From: an uncultured Paracoccaceae bacterium
GTDB lineage: Bacteria > Pseudomonadota > Alphaproteobacteria > Rhodobacterales > Rhodobacteraceae
Length of the DNA: 64,000 bases
NCBI GenBank assembly: GCA_947498645.1
Contig: CANMKS010000001.1
Span: forward strand, 968,032-1,032,031
Direction of reading: 5' to 3'
The notes under the pieces are model-generated. The model saw only the letters and a list, made by a program, of their open reading frames with translations. It had not been told where the DNA came from and did no database searches. Shown piece after piece: positions 36,626-43,947 of this stretch; the stretch's first letter is position 1; each line of letters starts with the position of its first letter. A program made the position numbers and the translations under genes.

Positions 36626-37447
36626 TCAGCGACCCGCAGCCCAGCTCACGGATACATGCTGCCGAGAGAAGAATTCGCCCATCAAACCGATCATCAAGCA
36701 CACCAGCGCCAGATAGAGCGGATAGGTCGTTGACGTCACATGCGGGTTATAGTGCAGAAAGACGGCACCTCTGATCTGATCGATCGTATGGAACAGGGGG
36801 TTCCACTCAAAAAATGGCAAGAGGTGCGCCGGCAACGTGTTCACGACAATCATCTTGCCCGAGAAGATCATGTTCGAACGGCGGTAAAGCTGCATCAGGA
36901 TTGACGTGAATCTGGGAAACCACGGTTGCAGCGCAAGAAATAGCAATCCAACCGCACAGCCAGTGAACCAAGCCAACAGGAAGTACCCAAAGGCCGGAAT
37001 AGGATCGTCAATCACCACCGGCTCAAAGACCGTATGATAGATCAAAAGAACAACAATCAGTGTCAAGAATTGCTGATACAGACACGCAAAGGCCGCCGCG
37101 ACAATCGAGATGATGGTGTTCATCGGTCCATGTAGCATCATCGGAGACGTGGGGTTGCCCGCACCGGCCACCTCTTTGACAGCCTTGATGTGGGTCAGAA
37201 ACAAGAAGACACCTGTGATCAGGAACAACAGCATGTCGCCCCTGATGGGAGACGTGCGCATGCCCAAAACACGAAAAAACAGATAGAACATACCAACAAG
37301 CACAATGCCCTGCGTCATGTTCAAAAGCAGAGCAACGATCGCATTGCGATGCCCGCTGCGCGCGCTTCGCACGATTGAGTGGTAAACAACCGCCAGCATA
37401 GCAATGAAGCTTTGGGTCTTTGTTCTGTTTACTCTGACCTGAAACAT
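36626..37447 (-). CDS. Polysaccharide ABC exporter permease (KpsM/Wzm type)
   Basis: This 273-residue inner-membrane protein has about six helices and belongs to the ABC-2 polysaccharide export permeases. Indicators are the N-terminal VVYHSIVRSARSGHRNAIVALLLNMTQG, LLFLITGVFLFLTHIKAVKEVAGA and the C-terminal WNPLFHTIDQIRGAVFLHYNPHVTSTTYP. These permeases pair with a separate ATPase (KpsT/Wzt) to export capsule or O-antigen; no ATPase gene is adjacent. The divergent neighbours cysQ and kdsB fit a capsule context, since KpsM-type capsules are anchored through Kdo. It lies downstream of nothing obvious; the preceding promoter region is the 94-base gap to cysQ. Confidence 0.82.
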   Translation of the reverse strand: MFQVRVNRTKTQSFIAMLAVVYHSIVRSARSGHRNAIVALLLNMTQGIVLVGMFYLFFRVLGMRTSPIRGDMLLFLITGVFLFLTHIKAVKEVAGAGNPTSPMMLHGPMNTIISIVAAAFACLYQQFLTLIVVLLIYHTVFEPVVIDDPIPAFGYFLLAWFTGCAVGLLFLALQPWFPRFTSILMQLYRRSNMIFSGKMIVVNTLPAHLLPFFEWNPLFHTIDQIRGAVFLHYNPHVTSTTYPLYLALVCLMIGLMGEFFSRQHVSVSWAAGR

Positions 37448-37541
37448 ACTCTGCTTTCACGGTGGCGCCGTAGGACCGTGCCAAGATAACCTTGATGATC
37501 GTTTGACGAAACACCATAAACAGCCTGATCAGGGCAAATTG

Positions 37542-38354
37542 ATGGCGGGTGTGGACTTGGATTTTGACAAACTGACAGCGGTTATGCGCGATCTGGCACT
37601 TCAGGCCGGGGACAAGATCATGGAGATCTACGCCGCTGACGACTTTGAAGTGCGTGCCAAAAGCGACGAAAGCCCCGTGACCATCGCGGATGAGGCCGCG
37701 GATGAGATCATCAGCGCAGGGCTGCGCGCAGCCTTTCCCGATGTCCCATTGGTGACCGAGGAACAGGCGGCCTCGCATACGCAGACCGTCAACACGTTCC
37801 TGATTGTTGATCCGCTCGACGGCACTAAGGAATTCATCAAGCGCCGTGGCGATTTTACGGTGAACATCGCCTATGTGGTTGATGGTGTGCCGGTCCGGGG
37901 TGTCGTTTATGCACCCGCCAAGGACCGCTTGTTCTATACCGATGCCGCCGGGCAAGCCGTTGAAGAAATCGCGCCATTTGTAAAAGACAACATCGGCTCG
38001 ACACGACCGATCCGGGTGTCGACGCCAGACAATATGGCACTGTTGGTTGTCGCTTCCAAGTCGCATCGTGATCAGGCGACAGATGATTACATCAGCAAAT
38101 ACGCGACAAAGGACATGAAGAGCGCGGGATCATCGCTGAAGTTCTGCTTGGTCGCGACCGGTGAGGCGGACATTTACCCCCGTCTGGGCCGCACGATGGA
38201 GTGGGACACTGCCGCAGGTGATGCGGTGCTGCGTGGTGCCGGTGGTGCAGTTGTGCGGTTTGATGATCATACCGTGCTGGCCTACGGCAAGTCGGGGTTT
38301 GAAAACCCCTTCTTTATTGCGCATGCTCCCGGTGTCACGTTGGAGCAATCCTGA
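37542..38354 (+). CDS. cysQ: 3'(2'),5'-bisphosphate nucleotidase
   Basis: CysQ hydrolyses 3'-phosphoadenosine 5'-phosphate (PAP), the by-product of PAPS-using enzymes, to AMP. The 270-residue protein has the Mg2+-dependent phosphatase motifs SDESPVTIADEAADEII, FLIVDPLDGTKEFI (DPLDGT near residue 88) and WDTAAGDAVLRGAGG. The ATG at 37542 fits homology and has AGGG upstream. Its stop shares one base with the kdsB start. It matters here because a sulfotransferase, which releases PAP, is encoded 5.6 kb downstream on the same strand. Confidence 0.94.
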   Translation: MAGVDLDFDKLTAVMRDLALQAGDKIMEIYAADDFEVRAKSDESPVTIADEAADEIISAGLRAAFPDVPLVTEEQAASHTQTVNTFLIVDPLDGTKEFIKRRGDFTVNIAYVVDGVPVRGVVYAPAKDRLFYTDAAGQAVEEIAPFVKDNIGSTRPIRVSTPDNMALLVVASKSHRDQATDDYISKYATKDMKSAGSSLKFCLVATGEADIYPRLGRTMEWDTAAGDAVLRGAGGAVVRFDDHTVLAYGKSGFENPFFIAHAPGVTLEQS

Positions 38355-39154
38355 TGTCCGTTCTGATCGCTATCCCGGCCCGCTATGCATCATCGCGTTA
38401 CCCCGGAAAACCTTTGGTTGAGTTGCGTGGAGCGGGCGGCATGGCGAAAAGCCTGATCCGCCGATCCTGGGATGCCGCACAGCAGGTTAGCGGTGTGGAT
38501 CGTGTCGTGGTCACCACCGACGATGATCGCATCGCAGATGCTGCAAGGGGATTTGGGGCCGAAGTCGTGATGACCTCGACCACCTGCCAGAACGGGACCG
38601 AACGCTGCGCTGAAACGATACAAAAGCTTGGCGAAGAATTCGAGATTGTCGTCAACCTGCAAGGTGATGCGCCGCTGACCCCCGCCTGGTTTGTTGAGGA
38701 TCTGGTTGCAGGCCTGCGCGCCAATCCCAAGGCTGACGTCGCCACGCCCGTCTTGCGGACGGATGCACGTGCGCTGAATGGGCTATTGCTGGATCGAAAA
38801 GAGGGGCGCGTAGGCGGCACAACGGCCGTCTTTGGGGCCGATCACAACGCACTTTATTTCTCGAAAGAGGTCATTCCCTTCCGAACCAAAACATACGAAG
38901 ACGGCGAAGAAACCCCGGTATTCCATCATGTGGGTGTCTACGCATACCGCCCTCATGCGCTCGCCGCATATGCCAGCTGGCCCTCTGGGCCGCTTGAACA
39001 GCTTGAAGGGCTAGAGCAGCTTCGCTTTCTGGAACGTGGCGTGCCGATGCTTTGTGTCGAGGTCGCCGCAAAGGGGCGGCAGTTCTGGGAGTTGAATAAC
39101 CCCGAGGATGTTCCTCTTTTAGAAGAAATGCTGGCGGAAATGGGACACGCCTAG
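38354..39154 (+). CDS. kdsB: CMP-Kdo synthetase-like cytidylyltransferase (KdsB family)
   Basis: KdsB couples Kdo to CTP to make CMP-Kdo, the donor for LPS core and capsule anchors. The protein starts IAIPARYASSRYPGKPLVEL and has TTDDDRIADAA, EIVVNLQGDAPLTP and FHHVGVYAYRPHAL. At 266 residues it is slightly longer than E. coli KdsB, with differences in the middle. The usual QGDEP motif reads QGDAP, an acidic residue lost next to the metal/substrate Asp, so the sugar specificity could differ from Kdo. It is coupled to cysQ. A second, canonical kdsB may exist elsewhere in the genome. Confidence 0.85.
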   Translation: MSVLIAIPARYASSRYPGKPLVELRGAGGMAKSLIRRSWDAAQQVSGVDRVVVTTDDDRIADAARGFGAEVVMTSTTCQNGTERCAETIQKLGEEFEIVVNLQGDAPLTPAWFVEDLVAGLRANPKADVATPVLRTDARALNGLLLDRKEGRVGGTTAVFGADHNALYFSKEVIPFRTKTYEDGEETPVFHHVGVYAYRPHALAAYASWPSGPLEQLEGLEQLRFLERGVPMLCVEVAAKGRQFWELNNPEDVPLLEEMLAEMGHA

Positions 39155-39266
39155 CCGCAGAAATGTGCTATGCCTTCGCAACTGCACCAAAATTTCTTTG
39201 TTGTGTCTTAATGACATGATGATACCGAAACATGGTTAAGCTAGTGAATTGAGTGAAAGCGATATT

Positions 39267-40154
39267 ATGAATAGAAGAGTCTCAAAGGCGATCTTCCCTG
39301 TTGCGGGTCTTGGAACGCGGTTCCTTCCCGCGACCAAATCCGTTCCCAAAGAAATTATGACTTTGGTTGACCGGCCCTTGATCCAATACGCGATTGATGA
39401 GGCGCGGGCGGCTGGTATCGAGGATTTCATCTTCGTCACCTCGCGTGGGAAGTCCGCGCTTGAGGATTATTTTGACCTTGCCCCAGATCTGGAAGCTGCG
39501 CTGGAGAAGAAGGGCAAGACAGAGCTTTTGGAGGTTCTGCGATCAACAAATATGGACAGTGGTACCATTGCCTATCTGCGCCAGCACAAGGCGCTTGGCC
39601 TTGGTCACGCTGTATCCTGTGCGCGCAAACTGATCGGTGATGAACCCTTTGCCGTGATCCTGCCCGATGATGTGATCGCTGCCGAAAAACCTTGCTTGCA
39701 GCAAATGGTAGAGGCTTATCAGGACACCGGAGGTGCGATGGTTGCCGCAATGGAAGTCGCGCCCGAGCAGACGTCGTCATACGGCGTCTTGGATATCGCC
39801 GAACAAAATGGCGCTGTCACCAAAGTGCGCGGTATGGTCGAGAAACCAGCGCAGGGCACAGCCCCGTCAAATCTTGCGGTGATTGGGCGCTATATTCTGA
39901 CGCCGCAGGTCCTCAAGAATATGGATAGCATTGGCCGTGGTGCCGGTGGTGAAATCCAGCTGACCGATGCCATCGCCCAAGAAATTACCGCCGGGCGTGA
40001 TGTGTTTGGCTATAGTTTCAAGGGCGAACGCTATGACTGCGGCTCCAAGGCGGGGTTCCTGCAAGCGACGGTTGCCTTTGCACTGGCGCGCGAGGATCTG
40101 CGCGAGGATCTGGCTGGATTCCTTGCAGGGCTGAACAATGGATCGCAAACCTAG
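39267..40154 (+). CDS. galU: UTP-glucose-1-phosphate uridylyltransferase
   Basis: GalU makes UDP-glucose, precursor of UDP-glucuronate and many surface glycans. The 295-residue protein has the nucleotide-binding signature PVAGLGTRFLPATKSVPKEI, VLPDDVIAAEKP, GVLDI and VEKPAQG. I chose the ATG at 39267, preceded by GAGTGAAAG; a TTG 18 bases upstream is in frame. It is followed 18 bases later by the first glycosyltransferase of the cluster, so it could supply donor to those enzymes. Confidence 0.94.
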   Translation: MNRRVSKAIFPVAGLGTRFLPATKSVPKEIMTLVDRPLIQYAIDEARAAGIEDFIFVTSRGKSALEDYFDLAPDLEAALEKKGKTELLEVLRSTNMDSGTIAYLRQHKALGLGHAVSCARKLIGDEPFAVILPDDVIAAEKPCLQQMVEAYQDTGGAMVAAMEVAPEQTSSYGVLDIAEQNGAVTKVRGMVEKPAQGTAPSNLAVIGRYILTPQVLKNMDSIGRGAGGEIQLTDAIAQEITAGRDVFGYSFKGERYDCGSKAGFLQATVAFALAREDLREDLAGFLAGLNNGSQT

Positions 40155-40172
40155 CAACAGGGCAACGGGGCC

Positions 40173-41198
40173 ATGACAGCCGCCGACGATCGGCTGAACG
40201 GTTTTGGGCACGCCTATCGGCTTCGCCGGAAGCGAAGGCGGTTGTTGTTTCGCATCTGGCGCAAGCGGCGCCAGATTGCTGTCCGCTCTGACAAGACCAA
40301 GCAAATTTCACCCGACGCAATTCTCGCCTTTGCGACGATGCGCAATGAGATGCTGCGCTTACCATACTTTCTAGAGCACTACCGCAAGCTGGGCGTTGAT
40401 CACTTTCTGATCGTGGACAACGACAGTGACGATGGCACAGCGGAGTATTTGGCCGAACAGCCGGATGTTTCGCTTTGGCACACGTCGCATAGCTATCGCC
40501 TTGCCCGGTTTGGCATGGATTGGGTGGGGTGGCTTTTGTGGCAATATGGGCACGGCCATTGGTGCCTGACTGTCGATGCGGATGAACTGTTGGTCTATCC
40601 GCAAAGCGCGCAACGGGGGTTGCAGTCCTTGACCGCGTGGTTGGATGCAAGGGGCCGGGCGAGTTTCGGCGCGATGATGCTGGACCTTTATCCCAAAGGA
40701 CCGTTGGAGGATGTAACCTATACGCCAGGCGATAATCCGACGCGGGTATTGAATTGGTTTGATGTTGGAAACTATTGCCAACAAAGGCACCCTTACTTTG
40801 GCAACCAATGGATTCAAGGCGGGGTCAGGAAGCGGGTGTTCTTTCGGGATGAACCCGCCCGTGCGCCAACCCTGAACAAGACGCCACTGGTGCGCTGGCA
40901 CTGGCGCTATGCCTACGTCAGCGCAACCCATCAAATTCTGCCGCGACAGCTTCATGATGTGTTCGGAGAAAACATCGCAAGCGGTGCCCTGCTTCACACC
41001 AAGTTTCTGCCCAACATTGGACAGAAATCTGCGGAAGAACTGGCGCGTAAACAGCATTTTGAGAATACGGCGCGATATGAAAGCTACCACCAGCAACTGA
41101 CGCTCAATCCGGTGCTGTGGCATGAGGGCTCTGAGAAATTTGTGGGAACTGAGCAACTGGTGAAACTGGGCCTGATATCCAAAGGCGATTGGGTCTGA
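40173..41198 (+). CDS. Glycosyltransferase family 2-like protein (Glyco_tranf_2_4), copy A
   Basis: This 341-residue cytosolic or peripheral glycosyltransferase begins with a very basic segment (about 15-45, YRLRRKRRRLLFRIWRKRR) that could bind membrane or an anionic acceptor. The GT-A core follows, with FATMRNEMLRLPYFLEHYRK, FLIVDNDSDDG and the DxD-type metal motif TVDADELLVYP near residue 135. The C-terminal region WIQGGVRKRVFF and LLHTKFLPN is shared with the next gene, of which it is clearly a paralog. Donor and acceptor are unknown. It is first of four tightly packed genes ending in a sulfotransferase. Confidence 0.85.
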   Translation: MTAADDRLNGFGHAYRLRRKRRRLLFRIWRKRRQIAVRSDKTKQISPDAILAFATMRNEMLRLPYFLEHYRKLGVDHFLIVDNDSDDGTAEYLAEQPDVSLWHTSHSYRLARFGMDWVGWLLWQYGHGHWCLTVDADELLVYPQSAQRGLQSLTAWLDARGRASFGAMMLDLYPKGPLEDVTYTPGDNPTRVLNWFDVGNYCQQRHPYFGNQWIQGGVRKRVFFRDEPARAPTLNKTPLVRWHWRYAYVSATHQILPRQLHDVFGENIASGALLHTKFLPNIGQKSAEELARKQHFENTARYESYHQQLTLNPVLWHEGSEKFVGTEQLVKLGLISKGDWV

Positions 41199-42247
41199 TA
41201 TGCTGGGCAAAACAAGACGATAGGCGACGACGGGCTTTGGGCATTTTGACATCATACCGGCTGCGGTTGCAGCGGCGGCGCTGGCGCTTGCGGGCTCAGC
41301 GCAAAGCGCGCGAACTGACGGCGGTTGCTGATCGGACCGGTAAGATCGCCTGCGATGATATCCTGCTGTTTTGCACCTTTCGGAACGAAGACGTGCGCCT
41401 GCCCTATTTTCTTGAGTATTACCGCAACCTTGGCATCAATCATTTCCTGATGGTCGACAACGGCAGCGAGGATGGTGGGCAGGCCTTTATGAAGGATCAG
41501 CCTGACGTGTCGCTATGGACGACTGACGCAGGCTATGGCGATGCCCGCTACGGCATGGATTGGTTGACCTACCTGCAAGGCAAACACGCGCACGGCCATT
41601 GGGCATTGACCGTCGATGTGGATGAATTTTTCGTATACCCGTTCTGCGATACGCGGCCTTTGCGTGGGCTGGCCGATTGGCTGGACGCATCCGAAGTGCG
41701 GTCCTTTGGGGCGATGCTGGTGGATATGTACCCCAAAGGCCCCGTCGGGCAGACATCATACGAAAGAGGGGCCGACCCGTTCGAAGTGTCAAACTGGTTT
41801 GATCCCGGCAACTACATCATTTCGCGCAATCCATTGTTGCAGAATTTGTGGATTCAAGGCGGGCCACGCGCCCGGACTTTCTTTGCCAGCAAACCAAAAC
41901 AGGCGCCTGCCTTGAACAAGATACCTTTTGTGAAATGGCAACGTCCTTATGCTTACGTCAGCTCGACCCATATGATGCTGCCGCGTGGTCTGAACCTTGT
42001 TTACGATCAGCAAGGCGGGGAAAAAGCATCAGGCGTGTTGTTGCATGCCAAGTTCCTGAACACTTTCGCTGATCGTGCCTCGCACGAAGCGGCGCGCGCC
42101 GAACACTACCGCGACGGAAGGGAATACAAATCCTATGCAGATCGTCACGGCGCAGATCCCGACCTGTGGTGCCAGTGGAGCGAGAAATACATCAACTGGC
42201 GACAGCTTGAAGTGCTCGGTCTGATGTCCAAGGGGAACTGGGCATGA
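41189..42247 (+). CDS. Glycosyltransferase family 2-like protein (Glyco_tranf_2_4), copy B
   Basis: This is a paralog of the preceding gene over its whole length. It shares FRNEDVRLPYFLEYYRNLG, FLMVDNGSEDGG, the metal motif TVDVDEFFVYP, FGAML-DMYPKGP, WIQGG and the ending LGLMSKGNW. It has the same basic N-terminal segment (LQRRRWRLRAQRKARE). The most upstream start is TTG at 41189, overlapping the previous stop by 10 bases; a TTG at 41237 is an alternative, and an ATG at 41200 is out of frame and hits a stop after seven codons. The N-terminus is therefore uncertain. It overlaps the next gene by 4 bases. Confidence 0.83.
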   Translation: MGLICWAKQDDRRRRALGILTSYRLRLQRRRWRLRAQRKARELTAVADRTGKIACDDILLFCTFRNEDVRLPYFLEYYRNLGINHFLMVDNGSEDGGQAFMKDQPDVSLWTTDAGYGDARYGMDWLTYLQGKHAHGHWALTVDVDEFFVYPFCDTRPLRGLADWLDASEVRSFGAMLVDMYPKGPVGQTSYERGADPFEVSNWFDPGNYIISRNPLLQNLWIQGGPRARTFFASKPKQAPALNKIPFVKWQRPYAYVSSTHMMLPRGLNLVYDQQGGEKASGVLLHAKFLNTFADRASHEAARAEHYRDGREYKSYADRHGADPDLWCQWSEKYINWRQLEVLGLMSKGNWA

Positions 42248-43947
42248 CGCTGGGTGTCATCATGCTGGTTCACAACGCATTTGAGCGTGCTGAACAAATG
42301 GCGCGCCACTGGACGGATGCGGGTTGCCCGGTGGTTATTCATGTCGATAGCAATGTCGCTGCTGCCGACTACGACCGGTTTGCGCAAGCGCTGGGCGGCA
42401 TTGCAACCTTGCGGTTCTCAAAGCGGCACAGATGCGAATGGGGCACCTGGGAGATGGTGGCGGCGACACAGGATGCCGCCACGCTGATGCTGGAAGACTT
42501 CGCGAATGTCAGTCACGTCTACCTTGCCTCCGGTGCCTGCTTGCCTTTGCGTCCCGTGGCGGAGCTTTGTGAATATCTTGACCGGCATCCTGATACGGAT
42601 TTCATCGAAAGTGCGACAACGGCAGATGTGCCGTGGACAGTTGGTGGACTGGATCGAGAGCGGTTCACCCTGCGGTTTCCCTTTGCGTGGAAAAGGCGCC
42701 GGCGCATCTTTGACTGGTTCGTTCGGGTTCAACAGTTCGTCAGATACAAGCGAAGCATCCCCGAAGGGCTGGTGCCGCATATGGGGTCGCAATGGTGGTG
42801 TCTGACCCGCCAAACCCTCGACGCGATCCTCAGAGATCCGAACCGGGATAGATATGACCGCTATTTTCGGCAGGTCTGGATACCTGACGAAAGCTATTAC
42901 CAGACGCTGACCCGGCTGCACGCCCGCAGGGTTGAAAGCCGCTCACTCACCTTGTCGAAATTCGATTTTCAAGGCAAGCCGCACATCTTTTTTGATGATC
43001 ATCTGGAGCTTCTGCAACGCTCAGACTGCTTTGTCGCGCGCAAGATCTGGCGGCATGCGGAAATGCTTTATCACTGTTTCCCACGGTCTGCGGACCTTGA
43101 ACGCCAGCATGCAGAGCCGCGCACAGGAACGGTTGACCGCCTCTTTTCGCATGCCGTTGATCGGCGAACCCTCGGGCGTCCGGGGCTCTATATGCAAAGC
43201 CGTTTCCCCAACATCGAAAGCCAAAACGGCTTTGCCGCGGCACCCTACGCTGTCTTGCAGGGCTTTGATGACATCTTCCCCGCGTTCCAATTCTGGCTGA
43301 CCAAACAAACCGAGGCCGCTGTGCACGGTCGTCTATTTGCAAAAGACCGGGCGCATTTTGCTGACGACAGCACCGTCTATCGGGGCGGTATTTCTGATAA
43401 CGCGCGCCTGCGCGACTATAACGGGGCCATGTTCCTGACCAACCTGATCTGGAACGCGCGCGATCTGCATCACTGTTTTCAGTTCGGCCCGACCGACAGT
43501 CAGGATATCCACCGGACACTGGCAAATGACACCAATGCCAGTATCTGGGTTGTGTCGGGTGCGTGGTCTGTGCCGCTGTTCCTCTCTGGTCGCTCTGCCG
43601 GTGAAATGCGCACAGAGGCGGCGCGGTTGCAGCGGATCGAGGCGAAGTTCCTGAAAACGCTGCGGTCGCCCAATGCCCGCGCGCGTATTCATATCACGAC
43701 GCTTTCCGACTTTATCGAAGCGCCCATGGAAACCCTGCAAACCATTATTGATGACATCGCAGGGCATAAAGGGAACGCCTTGGCGGAGGTGCCAAAGATG
43801 GCCGATTTGACCGGCTTGCCCGACTTTTTGCAGGATCTCAAAAATCAGGGCATGCACCCCTTCCTGACAGGCGACATCACTGAACAGAACGCGCGGCGCC
43901 CGCAAGGTAGGCCGCGTCCCAAGCCCTATGTGATCTCGCGGAAATGA
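42244..43947 (+). CDS. GT14-type Branch (core-2/I-branching-like) glycosyltransferase with C-terminal extension
   Basis: The N-terminal ~270 residues match the Branch family of beta-1,6-N-acetylglucosaminyltransferase-like enzymes: MTLGVIMLVHNAFERAEQMA, VVIHVDSNV, HVYLASGACLPLRP and GSQWWCLTR ... WIPDESYYQTL. The C-terminal ~290 residues form a separate region that I believe corresponds to DUF5928, seen in Rhodobacteraceae, with FLTNLIWNARDLHHCFQFG and a run resembling a nucleotide-dependent enzyme. Bacterial members transfer sugars such as xylose or GlcNAc in surface glycans. It is coupled by 4-base overlaps to the glycosyltransferase before and the sulfotransferase after it. Confidence 0.84.
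   Translation: MTLGVIMLVHNAFERAEQMARHWTDAGCPVVIHVDSNVAAADYDRFAQALGGIATLRFSKRHRCEWGTWEMVAATQDAATLMLEDFANVSHVYLASGACLPLRPVAELCEYLDRHPDTDFIESATTADVPWTVGGLDRERFTLRFPFAWKRRRRIFDWFVRVQQFVRYKRSIPEGLVPHMGSQWWCLTRQTLDAILRDPNRDRYDRYFRQVWIPDESYYQTLTRLHARRVESRSLTLSKFDFQGKPHIFFDDHLELLQRSDCFVARKIWRHAEMLYHCFPRSADLERQHAEPRTGTVDRLFSHAVDRRTLGRPGLYMQSRFPNIESQNGFAAAPYAVLQGFDDIFPAFQFWLTKQTEAAVHGRLFAKDRAHFADDSTVYRGGISDNARLRDYNGAMFLTNLIWNARDLHHCFQFGPTDSQDIHRTLANDTNASIWVVSGAWSVPLFLSGRSAGEMRTEAARLQRIEAKFLKTLRSPNARARIHITTLSDFIEAPMETLQTIIDDIAGHKGNALAEVPKMADLTGLPDFLQDLKNQGMHPFLTGDITEQNARRPQGRPRPKPYVISRK

Noticed and set aside
37023..38066. Long open frame on the minus strand across the permease and cysQ
   Set aside because: It lacks homology features and runs opposite well-supported genes. 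It is a shadow of high-G+C coding.
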